From the NCBI RefSeq assembly GCF_000756375.1, contig NZ_JNFD01000019.1, forward strand, positions 1-63,339: a DNA stretch of 63,339 nt. The letters are read 5' to 3'. The notes beneath the pieces are model-generated. The model searched no databases, had not been told where the DNA came from, and saw only the letters and a program-made list of their open reading frames with translations. Positions 26,497-35,213 of this stretch are shown in pieces (within the stretch, counting starts at the first letter, position 1; every line of letters begins with the position of its first letter). The translations under genes were made by a program, and so were the position numbers. The DNA comes from Sphingopyxis sp. LC81. Lineage in GTDB: Bacteria > Pseudomonadota > Alphaproteobacteria > Sphingomonadales > Sphingomonadaceae.

Positions 26497-26739
26497 TCAG
26501 TCGATTCCGAGCGCCGACTTATAGACGTCGAGAATCGCTTCCATTTCCTTGCGGTCGTGGACCGGCAGTTTGCGCAGGCGAACGATCTGGCGCATGATTT
26601 TCGGGTCGTAACCCTGCGATTTCGATTCATTATAGGTGTCGCGGATGTCGTCGGCGATGCCCTTTTTCTCTTCTTCCAGACGCTCGATGCGCTCGATGAA
26701 AAGGCGCAGTTGTTCGTCGGATACGGTGGCTTCGCTCAT
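26497..26739 (-). CDS. gapR: GapR nucleoid-associated protein (DUF2312)
   Basis: An 80-residue, all-helical protein: [49 protein letters not shown]. This matches the alphaproteobacterial GapR (DUF2312) family, which clamps overtwisted DNA ahead of replication and transcription and is needed for normal chromosome duplication in Caulobacter. It lies 54 bases after the DUF1244 gene on the same strand. Its presence is a strong alphaproteobacterial marker. Confidence 0.93.
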   Translation of the reverse strand: MSEATVSDEQLRLFIERIERLEEEKKGIADDIRDTYNESKSQGYDPKIMRQIVRLRKLPVHDRKEMEAILDVYKSALGID

Positions 26740-26793
26740 TTTTGGCTCCGGTGATTGGGATGATGCGGCGCGAGAATCGCGCCTGGCGCGTCC

Positions 26794-27123
26794 CTAATCG
26801 GCTCCGGGATTTTTGGCCATGCTTTCTTCCATCCGCGCGAGCTGTTCGGGGGTGGCGGCGGTATGGTGGCGCGCCTTCCACTCCGCGGTCGGCATGCCGT
26901 GGACGATCGCGCGCCCGGCCTCCTTGTCCATGTCGCCCGCCTCCGCGATCCAGTCGCCCAGGCAGTTGCGGCAAAATCCGGCGAGCCCCATCAAATCGAT
27001 GTTCGCCGCGTCGCTGCGATGCTGGAGCAGGCGGACGAGGCGGCGGAAGGCCGCGGCGGCGACCGCATCGTCGAGGCTGTCGAGCGCATCGTTACCGGTC
27101 GTCTGATCGTCGCTGCAGGACAT
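26794..27123 (-). CDS. DUF1244-family protein
   Basis: A 109-residue protein whose core, AFRRLVRLLQHRSDAANIDLMGLAGFCRNCLGDW, with CRNC and then HGMPTAEWKARHHTAATPEQ, matches the DUF1244 family of small alphaproteobacterial proteins. The Cys pair and the conserved His/Glu could bind metal, but no function is established. It is the first gene of the long minus-strand run, divergent from pyk across 118 bases that must hold both promoters. Confidence 0.87.
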   Translation of the reverse strand: MSCSDDQTTGNDALDSLDDAVAAAAFRRLVRLLQHRSDAANIDLMGLAGFCRNCLGDWIAEAGDMDKEAGRAIVHGMPTAEWKARHHTAATPEQLARMEESMAKNPGAD

Positions 27124-27241
27124 GGTTCCTCCGTTGAATGATTGAATAGCTATACGGCGGTTGCCTTCCTATCATCAAGGCGGCATTGCCATCGTCAGCA
27201 AGCCGGCATTGCCCTAGCGTCCCCCTGTTATCGGAGCTTTT

Positions 27242-28696
27242 GTGGTCCAGAATTTTACTCCCCGCCAGCGCAAGGTGCGCATCCTGGCGACCCTTGGCCC
27301 CGCAAGCGCCAACCCCGAGATGATCGCCGCGCTGCATCGCGCGGGTGCCGATGCGTTTCGCGTCAATATGAGCCACGGCGATCATGCGGGTCATGCCAAG
27401 GTGATCGCGGCGATCCGCGCGCTCGAAAAGGACACCGGACGTCCGACGACGATCCTCGTCGACCTGCAAGGCCCCAAGCTGCGCGTCGGCACCTTCAAGG
27501 ACGGCCCGGCCGAGCTGGTGAACGGCAAGAGCTTCACCCTCGATACCGACAAGACGCCGGGCGATGCGACGCGCGTTTACCTGCCGCACCCCGAATTGTT
27601 CGCGGCGCTCGAAGCCGGCACGCGCTTGCTCATCGACGACGGCAAGCTGGTGCTGCGCGTGAAGAGCGTCGCGCCGGACAAGATCGAGACGGTGGTCGAG
27701 GTCGGCGGCAAGATTTCGGACCGCAAGGGCGTCAATGTGCCCGACGTCGTCGTGCCGCTCGCGGCGCTGACCGAAAAGGACCGCAAGGACCTGACCTTCG
27801 CGCTCGAACAGCATGTCGACTGGATCGCGCTGTCGTTCGTGCAGCGTCCCGAGGACGTCGCCGAGGCGCGCACGCTGATCGGCGGCAAGGCGGCGTTGCT
27901 GGTGAAGTTCGAGAAGCCGTCGGGCGTGCAGCGGATCGAGGAAATCCTTGAGCTTGCAGACGCGGCGATGGTTGCGCGCGGCGACCTGGGGGTCGAACTG
28001 CCGCCCGAGGCCGTGCCGCCGCTTCAGAAAAAGATCGTCGCGACCGCGCGCCGCATGGGCAAGCCGGTCGTCGTCGCGACGCAGATGCTCGAATCGATGA
28101 TCGTCTCGCCGTCGCCGACGCGCGCCGAAGTGTCCGACGTCGCAACCGCTGTCTATGACGGGGCGGACGCGATCATGCTGTCGGCCGAAACCGCAGCGGG
28201 CGCCTTCCCGGTCGAGGCGGTGACGATGATGGATTCGATCGCGCGTTCGGTCGAAAGCGACCCCGATTATTTTCGCCGTCTGCATTTCACCGAGACCGCG
28301 CCCGACGCGACGACCGCCGATGCGCTGGCCGAGGCGGCGGGCAGCATCATTACGACGATCGCCGCCGATGCGATCATCTGTTTCACCGCATCGGGTTCGA
28401 CCGCGCGCCGCGTCGCGCGCGAGCGGCCGGGTGCGCCTTTGCTGGTGCTCACGCCGAAGCGCGAGGCGGCGCGGCGTATGGGCCTGCTGTGGGGCGCGCA
28501 TGCCGTGCCGACCAAGGACATCGGCAGCTTCGAAGAGATGATAGCCAAGGGTAAGCGCATGGCGCTGCGCCACGGCATCTGCAAGGCGGGCGCGAAGCTG
28601 GTGATGATGGCGGGGGTTCCGTTCGGCACCCCGGGGTCGACCAACGTGCTCCACGTGGCGACGCTCACGGGCGACGAGCTGCGCGGCTACAGTTAG
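27242..28696 (+). CDS. pyk: Pyruvate kinase
   Basis: A 484-residue glycolytic enzyme converting phosphoenolpyruvate and ADP to pyruvate and ATP. Visible motifs: KVRILATLGPASA, FRVNMSHGDH, DLQGPKLRVG, the active-site region LVKFEKPSGVQRIEEILE, MVARGDLGVELP, and KPVVVATQMLESM. The C-terminal regulatory domain is complete (about 345-484). The start is GTG 27242, with GGAG about 7 bases before it. Length is typical. A single-gene unit with its own promoter opposite DUF1244. Confidence 0.96.
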   Translation: MVQNFTPRQRKVRILATLGPASANPEMIAALHRAGADAFRVNMSHGDHAGHAKVIAAIRALEKDTGRPTTILVDLQGPKLRVGTFKDGPAELVNGKSFTLDTDKTPGDATRVYLPHPELFAALEAGTRLLIDDGKLVLRVKSVAPDKIETVVEVGGKISDRKGVNVPDVVVPLAALTEKDRKDLTFALEQHVDWIALSFVQRPEDVAEARTLIGGKAALLVKFEKPSGVQRIEEILELADAAMVARGDLGVELPPEAVPPLQKKIVATARRMGKPVVVATQMLESMIVSPSPTRAEVSDVATAVYDGADAIMLSAETAAGAFPVEAVTMMDSIARSVESDPDYFRRLHFTETAPDATTADALAEAAGSIITTIAADAIICFTASGSTARRVARERPGAPLLVLTPKREAARRMGLLWGAHAVPTKDIGSFEEMIAKGKRMALRHGICKAGAKLVMMAGVPFGTPGSTNVLHVATLTGDELRGYS

Positions 28697-28711
28697 GATT
28701 CGGACCCTAGT

Positions 28712-28768
28712 CGATTCAAATCGGCACAAAAGTTACCGGCTGATTCACAAAATTTTCGGGTTGATTCA
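28712..28768 (+). promoter_or_regulatory. Three GATTCA direct repeats upstream of the tRNA-protein transferase gene
   Basis: CGATTCA (28712-28718), TGATTCA (28741-28747) and TGATTCA (28762-28768) stand 29 and 21 bases apart on one strand in the AT-richest part of the 198-base pyk-bpt spacer; the latter two are followed by TTCGGG. The spacing suggests a regulator binding on one helical face, but the motif is not one I recognise. The rest of the spacer shows no gene. Confidence 0.35.
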
Positions 28769-28894
28769 GTTCGGGACGTTTAAAAATGGTAAATGGACTT
28801 TGCACCATTGACGCTGCGCGGCATAGTTGGTGCAAGTAGCGCGTCGGACCCGCGTCGGGGGGCTCCGCATTCGCCAGTCCGGAGGTTTTCCCGC

Positions 28895-29668
28895 GTGTCC
28901 GCACCGTTCCGTTTTCCGCGCTTTTTTGTCACCAGCCCGGCGCCTTGTCCCTATCTGGCGGGCAAGACCGAGCGCAAGGTGTTCACCGAGCTCAGCGGCA
29001 ACTCGGCGAACGAGCTGAACGATGCGCTCGGCCGCATCGGCTTCCGCCGCAGCCAGTCGGTCGCCTATCGCCCGAGCTGCGCCGATTGCTCGGCCTGCGT
29101 GTCGGTACGCGTCTGCGCGACCGAATTCACGCCCAGCAGCTCGCAGAAACGCAACCTGCGCCGCAACGGCGACCTTGTTGCCACCGCGTGCAAGCCGTGG
29201 GCGACCGAAGAGCAATATGCCCTCCTGCGCTCCTACCTGGGTTCGCGCCATCCCGATGGCGGCATGGCCGATATGGACGAGCAGGATTTCGCCGACATGG
29301 TCGAGCAGACCCCGGTCGATAGCTATATGATCGAATATCGCGAGCCGACCGCGGATGGCAGCAAGGGCCGTCTCGTCGGTTGCTGCCTGACCGACCGGCA
29401 GGGCGACGGGCTGTCGATGATCTACAGCTTCTTCGACGCGGCGCATCCGATGCGTGAGGGGCTCGGCACCTATATCATCGCCGACCATGTCCAGCGCGCG
29501 GCGCGGGCGGGACTTCCCTACGTCTATCTCGGTTACTGGATCGAAGGGTCGGCGCGCATGGCGTACAAGGCGCGCTTCCGTCCGCTCGAAAAGCTCGGCC
29601 CCGATGGATGGTCGCGCTTCGAGCCGACCCAGTCCGAACGTATTGCCGCGATGTTCGAGCTCGCCTGA
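28895..29668 (+). CDS. bpt: Aspartate/glutamate leucyltransferase (tRNA-protein transferase) Bpt
   Basis: A 257-residue N-end-rule enzyme. The N-terminal Cys region ([21 protein letters not shown], then [12 protein letters not shown]) and the C-terminal GNAT-like part ([49 protein letters not shown]) match the Ate1/Bpt family. Bacterial members of this length usually transfer Leu to N-terminal Asp or Glu and so mark proteins for ClpAP. The start is GTG 28895, with GGAGG 9 bases upstream; longer ORF starts lie in the spacer. Arginyl transfer cannot be excluded. Confidence 0.92.
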   Translation: MSAPFRFPRFFVTSPAPCPYLAGKTERKVFTELSGNSANELNDALGRIGFRRSQSVAYRPSCADCSACVSVRVCATEFTPSSSQKRNLRRNGDLVATACKPWATEEQYALLRSYLGSRHPDGGMADMDEQDFADMVEQTPVDSYMIEYREPTADGSKGRLVGCCLTDRQGDGLSMIYSFFDAAHPMREGLGTYIIADHVQRAARAGLPYVYLGYWIEGSARMAYKARFRPLEKLGPDGWSRFEPTQSERIAAMFELA

Positions 29669-29902
29669 TCGCACCGGCTGCCCGTTGTTGAGAATGGCTC
29701 GCAACGGCTGGTTTCTCGCCTCCACTGGTTGACCTTTCCTCGCTTTCAAGGGCATAGCTTTGCGCCCAGGACATAAGTCCGGGTCGCATCCGTTATGAAT
29801 TCGCCGGGGGGGCTGGCGACAGGGGGAAAGGATGCCCGTGCGCGCGTTCAGCATCACGGTTAGTGACAGCAGGTGCGGCTCCGGCCGTGCGATGGCGCGC
29901 GC

Positions 29903-32338
29903 ATGAGCGATCCGGTCAAGGTTGCGATCATCGGGTCGGGTCCCGCGGGGCTCAGCGCCGCGTCGCGCGCCGCGCAGCTCGGGCTCAGCCACATATTGCT
30001 CGAAAAAACCGACCATCTGTCGGACACCATCTTCAAATATCAGAAGGGCAAGCGTGTGCTCGCGACCCCCGAGCGGCTCGACCTGCGCTCCGACTGCCGT
30101 TTCGCCGAGGGCGCGCGCGAATATATCCTCGGCAATTGGGACGAGGACGCCGCGAACAACAAGGTGAATGTGGCGTATCACGCCGAGGTTGCCGAAGTGA
30201 CCGGCGAAAAGGGCGCGTTCGCGATCAGGACCGCGAAGGGCGACGTCTACACCGCAGAGAATATCGTGCTCGCGATCGGGACGCAGGGCAATCCGAACCG
30301 GATGCGCTGCGAGGGCGCCGACCTGCCGCACATCATCTATCAGGTCGACGATCCCGAGGATTTCAAGGACAAGCATATCACCGTCGTCGGGTCGGGCGAC
30401 GCGGGGATCGAAAATGCGCTCGGTGTCGCCGAGGAAGCGCTTGAGAACACCGTCACCATCCTCAATCGCTCAAAGGATTTCGCGCGCGCCAAGGCGAAGA
30501 ATGTCGCCGACATGACCGAGGCGGGCGAAAATGGCTTCATGTCGATCCGCACCGAAACGCAGCCGAAGAAGGTCGAGCCGGGCTGGCTGACGCTCGAAAC
30601 CCCGACCGGCGAGGAGCGGATCGAATGCGACATCATCGTCGCGCGATTGGGCTCGGTCGCGCCGCGCGGCTTCGTCGAATCGATGGGGATCGAGTTCACC
30701 GGTCCCGATCGGGAGGCTTTTCCGAAATTATCGCCGACATTCGAGACGACGGTGCCCGGCCTCTATGTCATCGGCGCGCTCGCGGGTTATCCGCTGATCA
30801 AGCATTGCATGAACCAGGGCTATGACGTCGTCGAGTTCCTGAACGGCAACAAGGCGCTGACCCCCGCCGACGAAAAGGATCTCGCGGCGATCTTCGCGGG
30901 GTTGCCGCAGCAGAAATCGGTCAGCGAGTGGCTCGAATATCTGCGCACGCGCATCCGCATCTTCGCCGATGTCTCGCCGCTCCAGATGCGCGAATTCATG
31001 CTCGATTCGAAGGTCGCCTTTTATTCGAAGGGCGACATCGTGTTCGAAAAGGGCGAGCCGGGATCGTCGCTGTTTGCGATCGCCGACGGCCATGCGGTGG
31101 TCGAGGTCGGCCCCGATTTCTCCGTGCCGATCGAGGAGGGCTCGATCTTCGGCGAGGTCGGTCTGATTTCGGGCCGCAAGCGCGGCGCGACGATCCGTGC
31201 CGGCGAAGACAGCATCTTCGTCGAAGTGTCGCGTACCGCGGCGCTCAAGCTGATGGCGGCGGTTCCGGGCGCGAAACGCGTGATCAACCGCATCTCGCTC
31301 GAACGCCAGCTGCTGCAGATCTTCAAGGGCGGGCTGACGGTCGAGGATCTCGAACCGATCGTCGAGGACCCCGCGATCGAACGCGTCCCCGCGGGCAAGG
31401 TCGTGCTCGCCGAGGGCGACGAGGGCGACGATGTCTATGTCATCCGATCGGGGTCGATGGTCGTCGAGAAGGATATTGGCGGCAAACCGATCTTCCTGCG
31501 CTATTTGCCCGCCGGCAGCTTCTTTGGCGAAATGGCGGTGCTCAGCGGCGCGCCGCGCAACGCGACGGTGAAGGCGGCCGTCGCAAGCGAGGTCATCAAG
31601 CTCAAGGGTGACGCATTCAAGGCGATGCTCGCCAAGCGGCCGCAGGTGCGCGAAGCGACCGAGGCCGCGGTCGCCGAACGCGCGGCGATGAACAGCTTCA
31701 TCGAATCGCGGAAAGCGAGCTATTCGAGCGCGGTCGATCTCTATTCGGACACCGCCAGCTTCATCATGAAGGAGGGGCTCGGCGAGGCGACCGACGCGCT
31801 CTTGATCGACGAGAATCTGTGCGTTGGCTGCGACAATTGCGAAAAGGCCTGCGCTGACAGCCATGAAGGCCTGTCGCGGCTCGACCGCGAGGCGGGCAAG
31901 ACCTTCGCCCACCTCCATGTGCCGACGAGCTGCCGTCACTGCGAGCATCCGCATTGCATGGCCGATTGTCCGCCGAACGTCATCCACCGCGGCCCCGACG
32001 GCGAGGTGTTCATGGAGCCGGGGTGCATCGGCTGCGGCAATTGCATGCGCAATTGCCCCTATGGCGTGATCCGCATGGAGGCCGCGCCGCCCGAGAAGCC
32101 GAGCCTGCTGCGCTGGCTGCTCACGGGCTTCGGTCCCGGCCCGGGCGAGCCATCGCCCAAATGGACCAAGAAGCAATTGGGCGACGAGAAGCCCAAGAAA
32201 ATCGCGGTCAAATGCGACATGTGCAAAGGCATTTCGGGCGGCCCCGCGTGCGTGCGCGCCTGTCCGACCGGCGCGGCGATCCGCGTTTCGCCTGAAGAAT
32301 TCCTGTCGATCGCGCGGCTTCAGGAAGACGCCGACTGA
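29903..32338 (+). CDS. Flavoprotein oxidoreductase fused to two cyclic-nucleotide-binding domains and a four-cluster ferredoxin
   Basis: An 811-residue fusion. Residues 1-330 form a thioredoxin-reductase-like FAD/NAD(P)H module with two Rossmann motifs (GSGPAG 11-16, GSGDAG 163-168) and the late FAD motif GLYVIGALAGYPLI; it lacks a CxxC disulfide, so it resembles the ferredoxin-reductase branch. Residues about 355-475 and 483-590 are two cyclic-nucleotide-binding domains. Both keep the phosphate-cassette Glu and Arg (E418/R427 and E543/R552, the latter in FGEMAVLSGAPRNATV). Residues about 634-800 hold four [4Fe-4S] Cys sets (CVGCDNCEKAC, CRHC...CMADC, CIGCGNCMRNC, CDMC...CVRAC) of the DmsB/HycB type. 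ATG 29903 is chosen by homology of the start; the ribosome site is weak. It overlaps the next gene by one base. Inferred role: cAMP-controlled electron entry from NAD(P)H. Confidence 0.9.
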   Translation: MSDPVKVAIIGSGPAGLSAASRAAQLGLSHILLEKTDHLSDTIFKYQKGKRVLATPERLDLRSDCRFAEGAREYILGNWDEDAANNKVNVAYHAEVAEVTGEKGAFAIRTAKGDVYTAENIVLAIGTQGNPNRMRCEGADLPHIIYQVDDPEDFKDKHITVVGSGDAGIENALGVAEEALENTVTILNRSKDFARAKAKNVADMTEAGENGFMSIRTETQPKKVEPGWLTLETPTGEERIECDIIVARLGSVAPRGFVESMGIEFTGPDREAFPKLSPTFETTVPGLYVIGALAGYPLIKHCMNQGYDVVEFLNGNKALTPADEKDLAAIFAGLPQQKSVSEWLEYLRTRIRIFADVSPLQMREFMLDSKVAFYSKGDIVFEKGEPGSSLFAIADGHAVVEVGPDFSVPIEEGSIFGEVGLISGRKRGATIRAGEDSIFVEVSRTAALKLMAAVPGAKRVINRISLERQLLQIFKGGLTVEDLEPIVEDPAIERVPAGKVVLAEGDEGDDVYVIRSGSMVVEKDIGGKPIFLRYLPAGSFFGEMAVLSGAPRNATVKAAVASEVIKLKGDAFKAMLAKRPQVREATEAAVAERAAMNSFIESRKASYSSAVDLYSDTASFIMKEGLGEATDALLIDENLCVGCDNCEKACADSHEGLSRLDREAGKTFAHLHVPTSCRHCEHPHCMADCPPNVIHRGPDGEVFMEPGCIGCGNCMRNCPYGVIRMEAAPPEKPSLLRWLLTGFGPGPGEPSPKWTKKQLGDEKPKKIAVKCDMCKGISGGPACVRACPTGAAIRVSPEEFLSIARLQEDAD

Positions 32339-33219
32339 TGGCAAGCCTCTTCCAGCGCCGCCGCACCAAGGCGACCCAGACCGAGCGCGTTCGCGAGCGG
32401 AGGCATGAAGGTTTTCTGCGCTACGCGGGGTTTCGCTGGGCCAAGATTTCGGGCGCGCTCTGCTTCCTGGTCATCGTTTCCTACGCGCTGGTCGACGTGA
32501 CGCCGCGGCATAATGGCGGCAGCTGGTACGGCTATACGCTCGGCACGATCGGCGCCGCGCTGATCCTCTGGCTCACCGCATTGGGCTATCGCAAGCGCAA
32601 GATGACGAGCGATTACTGGTCGCTCAAGGCATGGACCTCGGCGCATGTCTATCTCGGGCTCAGCCTGATCGTCATCGGTACCTGGCACACCGGGTTCCAG
32701 CTCGGCTGGAACGTCCATACGCTCGCGTGGGCGCTGATGATGCTCGTGATCCTGTCGGGGCTCTATGGCGTCATCGCCTATGCGACCTTGCCGACGGCGC
32801 TGTCGAACAACCGCGACGAGATGACGCAGATGCAGATGCTCGAGGCGATCCGTGCCTTCGATCGCCAGCTGCACAGCGCGGCGCAACCGCTGACGCCCGC
32901 CGACACCGCGCCGGTGCTCGCGGCGCTCGACGAGGATCCGTTCGCGGGCGGCATCGGCGCGCGATTGTCGGGCCGCTATCCGAATTGCGCGACTGCGGCG
33001 GCGCTGCGCACGCTGTCGGTCTCGAACGGCAGCGACCGCGAGGCGCGCGAGAAGGTTGTCGGGCTGCTTAAGCAGAAGGAAGCCGCTCTGACGCGCCTGC
33101 GCCGACATCTTCGCATCCGCGGGCTGCTCGAAATCTGGCTCTATGTGCATGTGCCGCTGACCTTTGCGCTGATCGCGGCGCTGTCGGCGCACATCATCAG
33201 CGTCTTCTTCTACTGGTAA
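32338..33219 (+). CDS. Multi-span membrane protein with heme-b-type histidines
   Basis: 293 residues. Four transmembrane helices lie at about 36-55, 64-84, 98-119 and 127-149, then a soluble segment (about 155-260) and a fifth helix at 268-292. Histidines within or at the ends of the helices (H103, H117, H127, H271, H285) are well placed to ligate two b hemes, as in cytochrome b561/NrfD-type quinol or electron-transfer subunits; heme binding is inferred. The ATG shares one base with the stop of the flavoprotein gene, so the two are translationally coupled. It would be the membrane link between the cytoplasmic flavo-ferredoxin and the periplasmic multiheme cytochrome. Confidence 0.8.
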   Translation: MASLFQRRRTKATQTERVRERRHEGFLRYAGFRWAKISGALCFLVIVSYALVDVTPRHNGGSWYGYTLGTIGAALILWLTALGYRKRKMTSDYWSLKAWTSAHVYLGLSLIVIGTWHTGFQLGWNVHTLAWALMMLVILSGLYGVIAYATLPTALSNNRDEMTQMQMLEAIRAFDRQLHSAAQPLTPADTAPVLAALDEDPFAGGIGARLSGRYPNCATAAALRTLSVSNGSDREAREKVVGLLKQKEAALTRLRRHLRIRGLLEIWLYVHVPLTFALIAALSAHIISVFFYW

Positions 33220-33235
33220 GGCGGGGAGGAGAACC

Positions 33236-35170
33236 ATGAGCTTCATCCTGCGCCGTATTTCGACGACGAAGACCGGCAAACAGATCATTCGCGATACGGC
33301 GCTGCCGGGCGACATGATCACGCTCGGGCGCGAGGGCAGCAACGTCATCCACGTCGCCGATCTCGCGGTGAATCCGCAGCATGCGACGATCAGCAGCGCG
33401 GACGGGCGCCACGTCCGCGTGCGGGCGAGCGAAGGGCTGGGGTTCGATTTCAACGGCCGCACCGTCGATGCGGCGGACGTCGACAGCGCCGCGGGTGCCG
33501 AGCTGCGCTTCGGCGGCCACCGGCTGACCATCGCGCGCGAAGGCGATGCCATTATCCTGCTCGTCGAGCGGATCGACGAGCTGTCGCAATCGTCGAAGGA
33601 TGTTGATGAGGTAAAGGCCTTTTCGCTGCAGGGTGTCATGCTCGGCAAGCGCATGGGGGCGTGGCTGTTCGGCCTGCTGATGCTGCTCGCCTTCCTGATC
33701 GGGCCGATCTGGGCGTGGTACAGCTACAAGAATGTGAATGAGCGCCCCGATGGCTATCATGCCGACAGCGCATGGCTCTCGGGCCCGTTATCGAGCGCAC
33801 ATGCCAGCCTGAAGAACGACTGCCAGTCGTGCCATGTCGAACCGTTCGTCGCGGTGACCGACAAGGCGTGCGTCGGCTGCCACACCGGCGAGCACAAGGC
33901 GATGAGCATGGCGCACGCGGGTGCGCCGACCGCAATGCTGCTCGCCGCGCGCCACCCGCCGGGGGTGGGTGAGAAGATTCTCGATGGCTTTGCCAAGACC
34001 TTCAACAAACCGCAGGGGCGCTGCGTCGAATGCCATACCGAGCATGAGGGCGCGGGGCCGATGCCGGCGACGCCGCAGAAATTTTGCGCCGATTGCCATG
34101 ATGGTATGTCGGCGCGATTGAAGACCGCCGGGCATCCGACGACGCTCGCCGATGCCGCCGATTTCGGCACGAGTCATCCCGAATTCCGCCCGCTCGTGCG
34201 TCCCGCGCCGGGCGGCAAGCTGGTGCGCACGACGCTGGCCAAAGGCACCGTCGACTATAACGGCCTCAAATTCCCGCACGACATGCATTTGCAGGCGACC
34301 GGCGGGGTCGCGCGCATGGCGGCGAGTTTCCGCGGCCGCTACGATTTCGGCAAGAAGCTGGAGTGCGCGAACTGCCACCGCGTCGAGGCCGATGGGGTGC
34401 GCGTCAAGCCGGTCGAGATGGAGCGCGACTGCGCGATGTGCCACAGCCTTGCCTTCGAAACCGTCGGCGGGGTGACGCGGACTTTGCGCCATGGCGAGCC
34501 CGACCAGGTCGTCGCCGATCTCACCGCCTATTACCGCTCGACCCCGCCCGGGCGACCGCTCCAGCTTGGCGGCATGCAGCGGCGGCGTCCGGGCGCCTAT
34601 GCCGAGGGGCAGGTTTACAACATCTATTTCAACGAAGTCGCGACACGGCCCAGCCGTGCGCAGGATGCGGTGCGCGCGGTCTTCTCAAAGGGCGGCGCCT
34701 GTTACGACTGCCACACGATCTTTGCGCCGCAGGCGGGCAACAGCTGGCGGGTCGCGGCGGTCAGCCAGACGCCGCGCTACCTGCAAAAGGGCTGGTTCGA
34801 CCATGACGCGCATAAGGAAACCGAATGCGCCGACTGTCATACCGCCGCGCCGGCATCGAAAGCCTCGACCGACCTGCTCGTGCCGGGGCTGCGTCAGTGC
34901 CGCGATTGCCATGTCGGTGAGGGCGGGGCGCGCGTCGTAAAGGTCGAAACCGCGACCGAATCGCCCTGCGCGATGTGCCACGAATATCATTCGGACGGCG
35001 GCAAACCGTGGATGCCGCCGCGCAGAGCCAAGAAAAACACCGCCGCAATCACAAATAAACCTCTTGCTGCTACCTATAGTGTGAGCATGATCACAGGAAC
35101 CGGGGGGCGGGGCCTTTACGATGTGACGTGGCGCACACCTCCCTTGCACGGGGCAAGGCGGGGCGGGTGA
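33236..35170 (+). CDS. FHA domain fused through one membrane helix to a decaheme cytochrome c
   Basis: 644 residues. Residues about 20-105 form an FHA domain with the phosphothreonine-binding marks G31-R32, S35-N36 and N46-x-x-H49 (ITLGREGSNVIHVADLAVN). One transmembrane helix (about 141-163) follows, preceded by KR, which predicts an N-inside, C-outside topology. The periplasmic part carries ten CxxCH heme sites: CQSCH, CVGCH, CVECH, CADCH, CANCH, CAMCH, CYDCH, CADCH, CRDCH, CAMCH. About 60 residues follow the last heme, of which the final 45 are low in family character. No TAT or lipid anchor is seen. It starts 16 bases after the membrane protein with GGGGAGGAG in front of the ATG. The fusion would let a cytoplasmic phosphoprotein contact a periplasmic electron wire. 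Confidence 0.9.
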   Translation: MSFILRRISTTKTGKQIIRDTALPGDMITLGREGSNVIHVADLAVNPQHATISSADGRHVRVRASEGLGFDFNGRTVDAADVDSAAGAELRFGGHRLTIAREGDAIILLVERIDELSQSSKDVDEVKAFSLQGVMLGKRMGAWLFGLLMLLAFLIGPIWAWYSYKNVNERPDGYHADSAWLSGPLSSAHASLKNDCQSCHVEPFVAVTDKACVGCHTGEHKAMSMAHAGAPTAMLLAARHPPGVGEKILDGFAKTFNKPQGRCVECHTEHEGAGPMPATPQKFCADCHDGMSARLKTAGHPTTLADAADFGTSHPEFRPLVRPAPGGKLVRTTLAKGTVDYNGLKFPHDMHLQATGGVARMAASFRGRYDFGKKLECANCHRVEADGVRVKPVEMERDCAMCHSLAFETVGGVTRTLRHGEPDQVVADLTAYYRSTPPGRPLQLGGMQRRRPGAYAEGQVYNIYFNEVATRPSRAQDAVRAVFSKGGACYDCHTIFAPQAGNSWRVAAVSQTPRYLQKGWFDHDAHKETECADCHTAAPASKASTDLLVPGLRQCRDCHVGEGGARVVKVETATESPCAMCHEYHSDGGKPWMPPRRAKKNTAAITNKPLAATYSVSMITGTGGRGLYDVTWRTPPLHGARRGG

Positions 35171-35213
35171 GGTTTTATGGGTCGGGACCAGCCGACCGGA
35201 ACGGGGGACGGAT

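Noticed and set aside
28716..28904. A 62-codon minus-strand frame in the pyk-bpt spacer
   Set aside because: No ribosome binding site, no domain, and it covers the likely bpt promoter and leader.
29475..29789. A minus-strand frame across the bpt end and following spacer
   Set aside because: Arg/Ser-rich shadow with no start site; the 234-base spacer 29669-29902 shows no supported gene.
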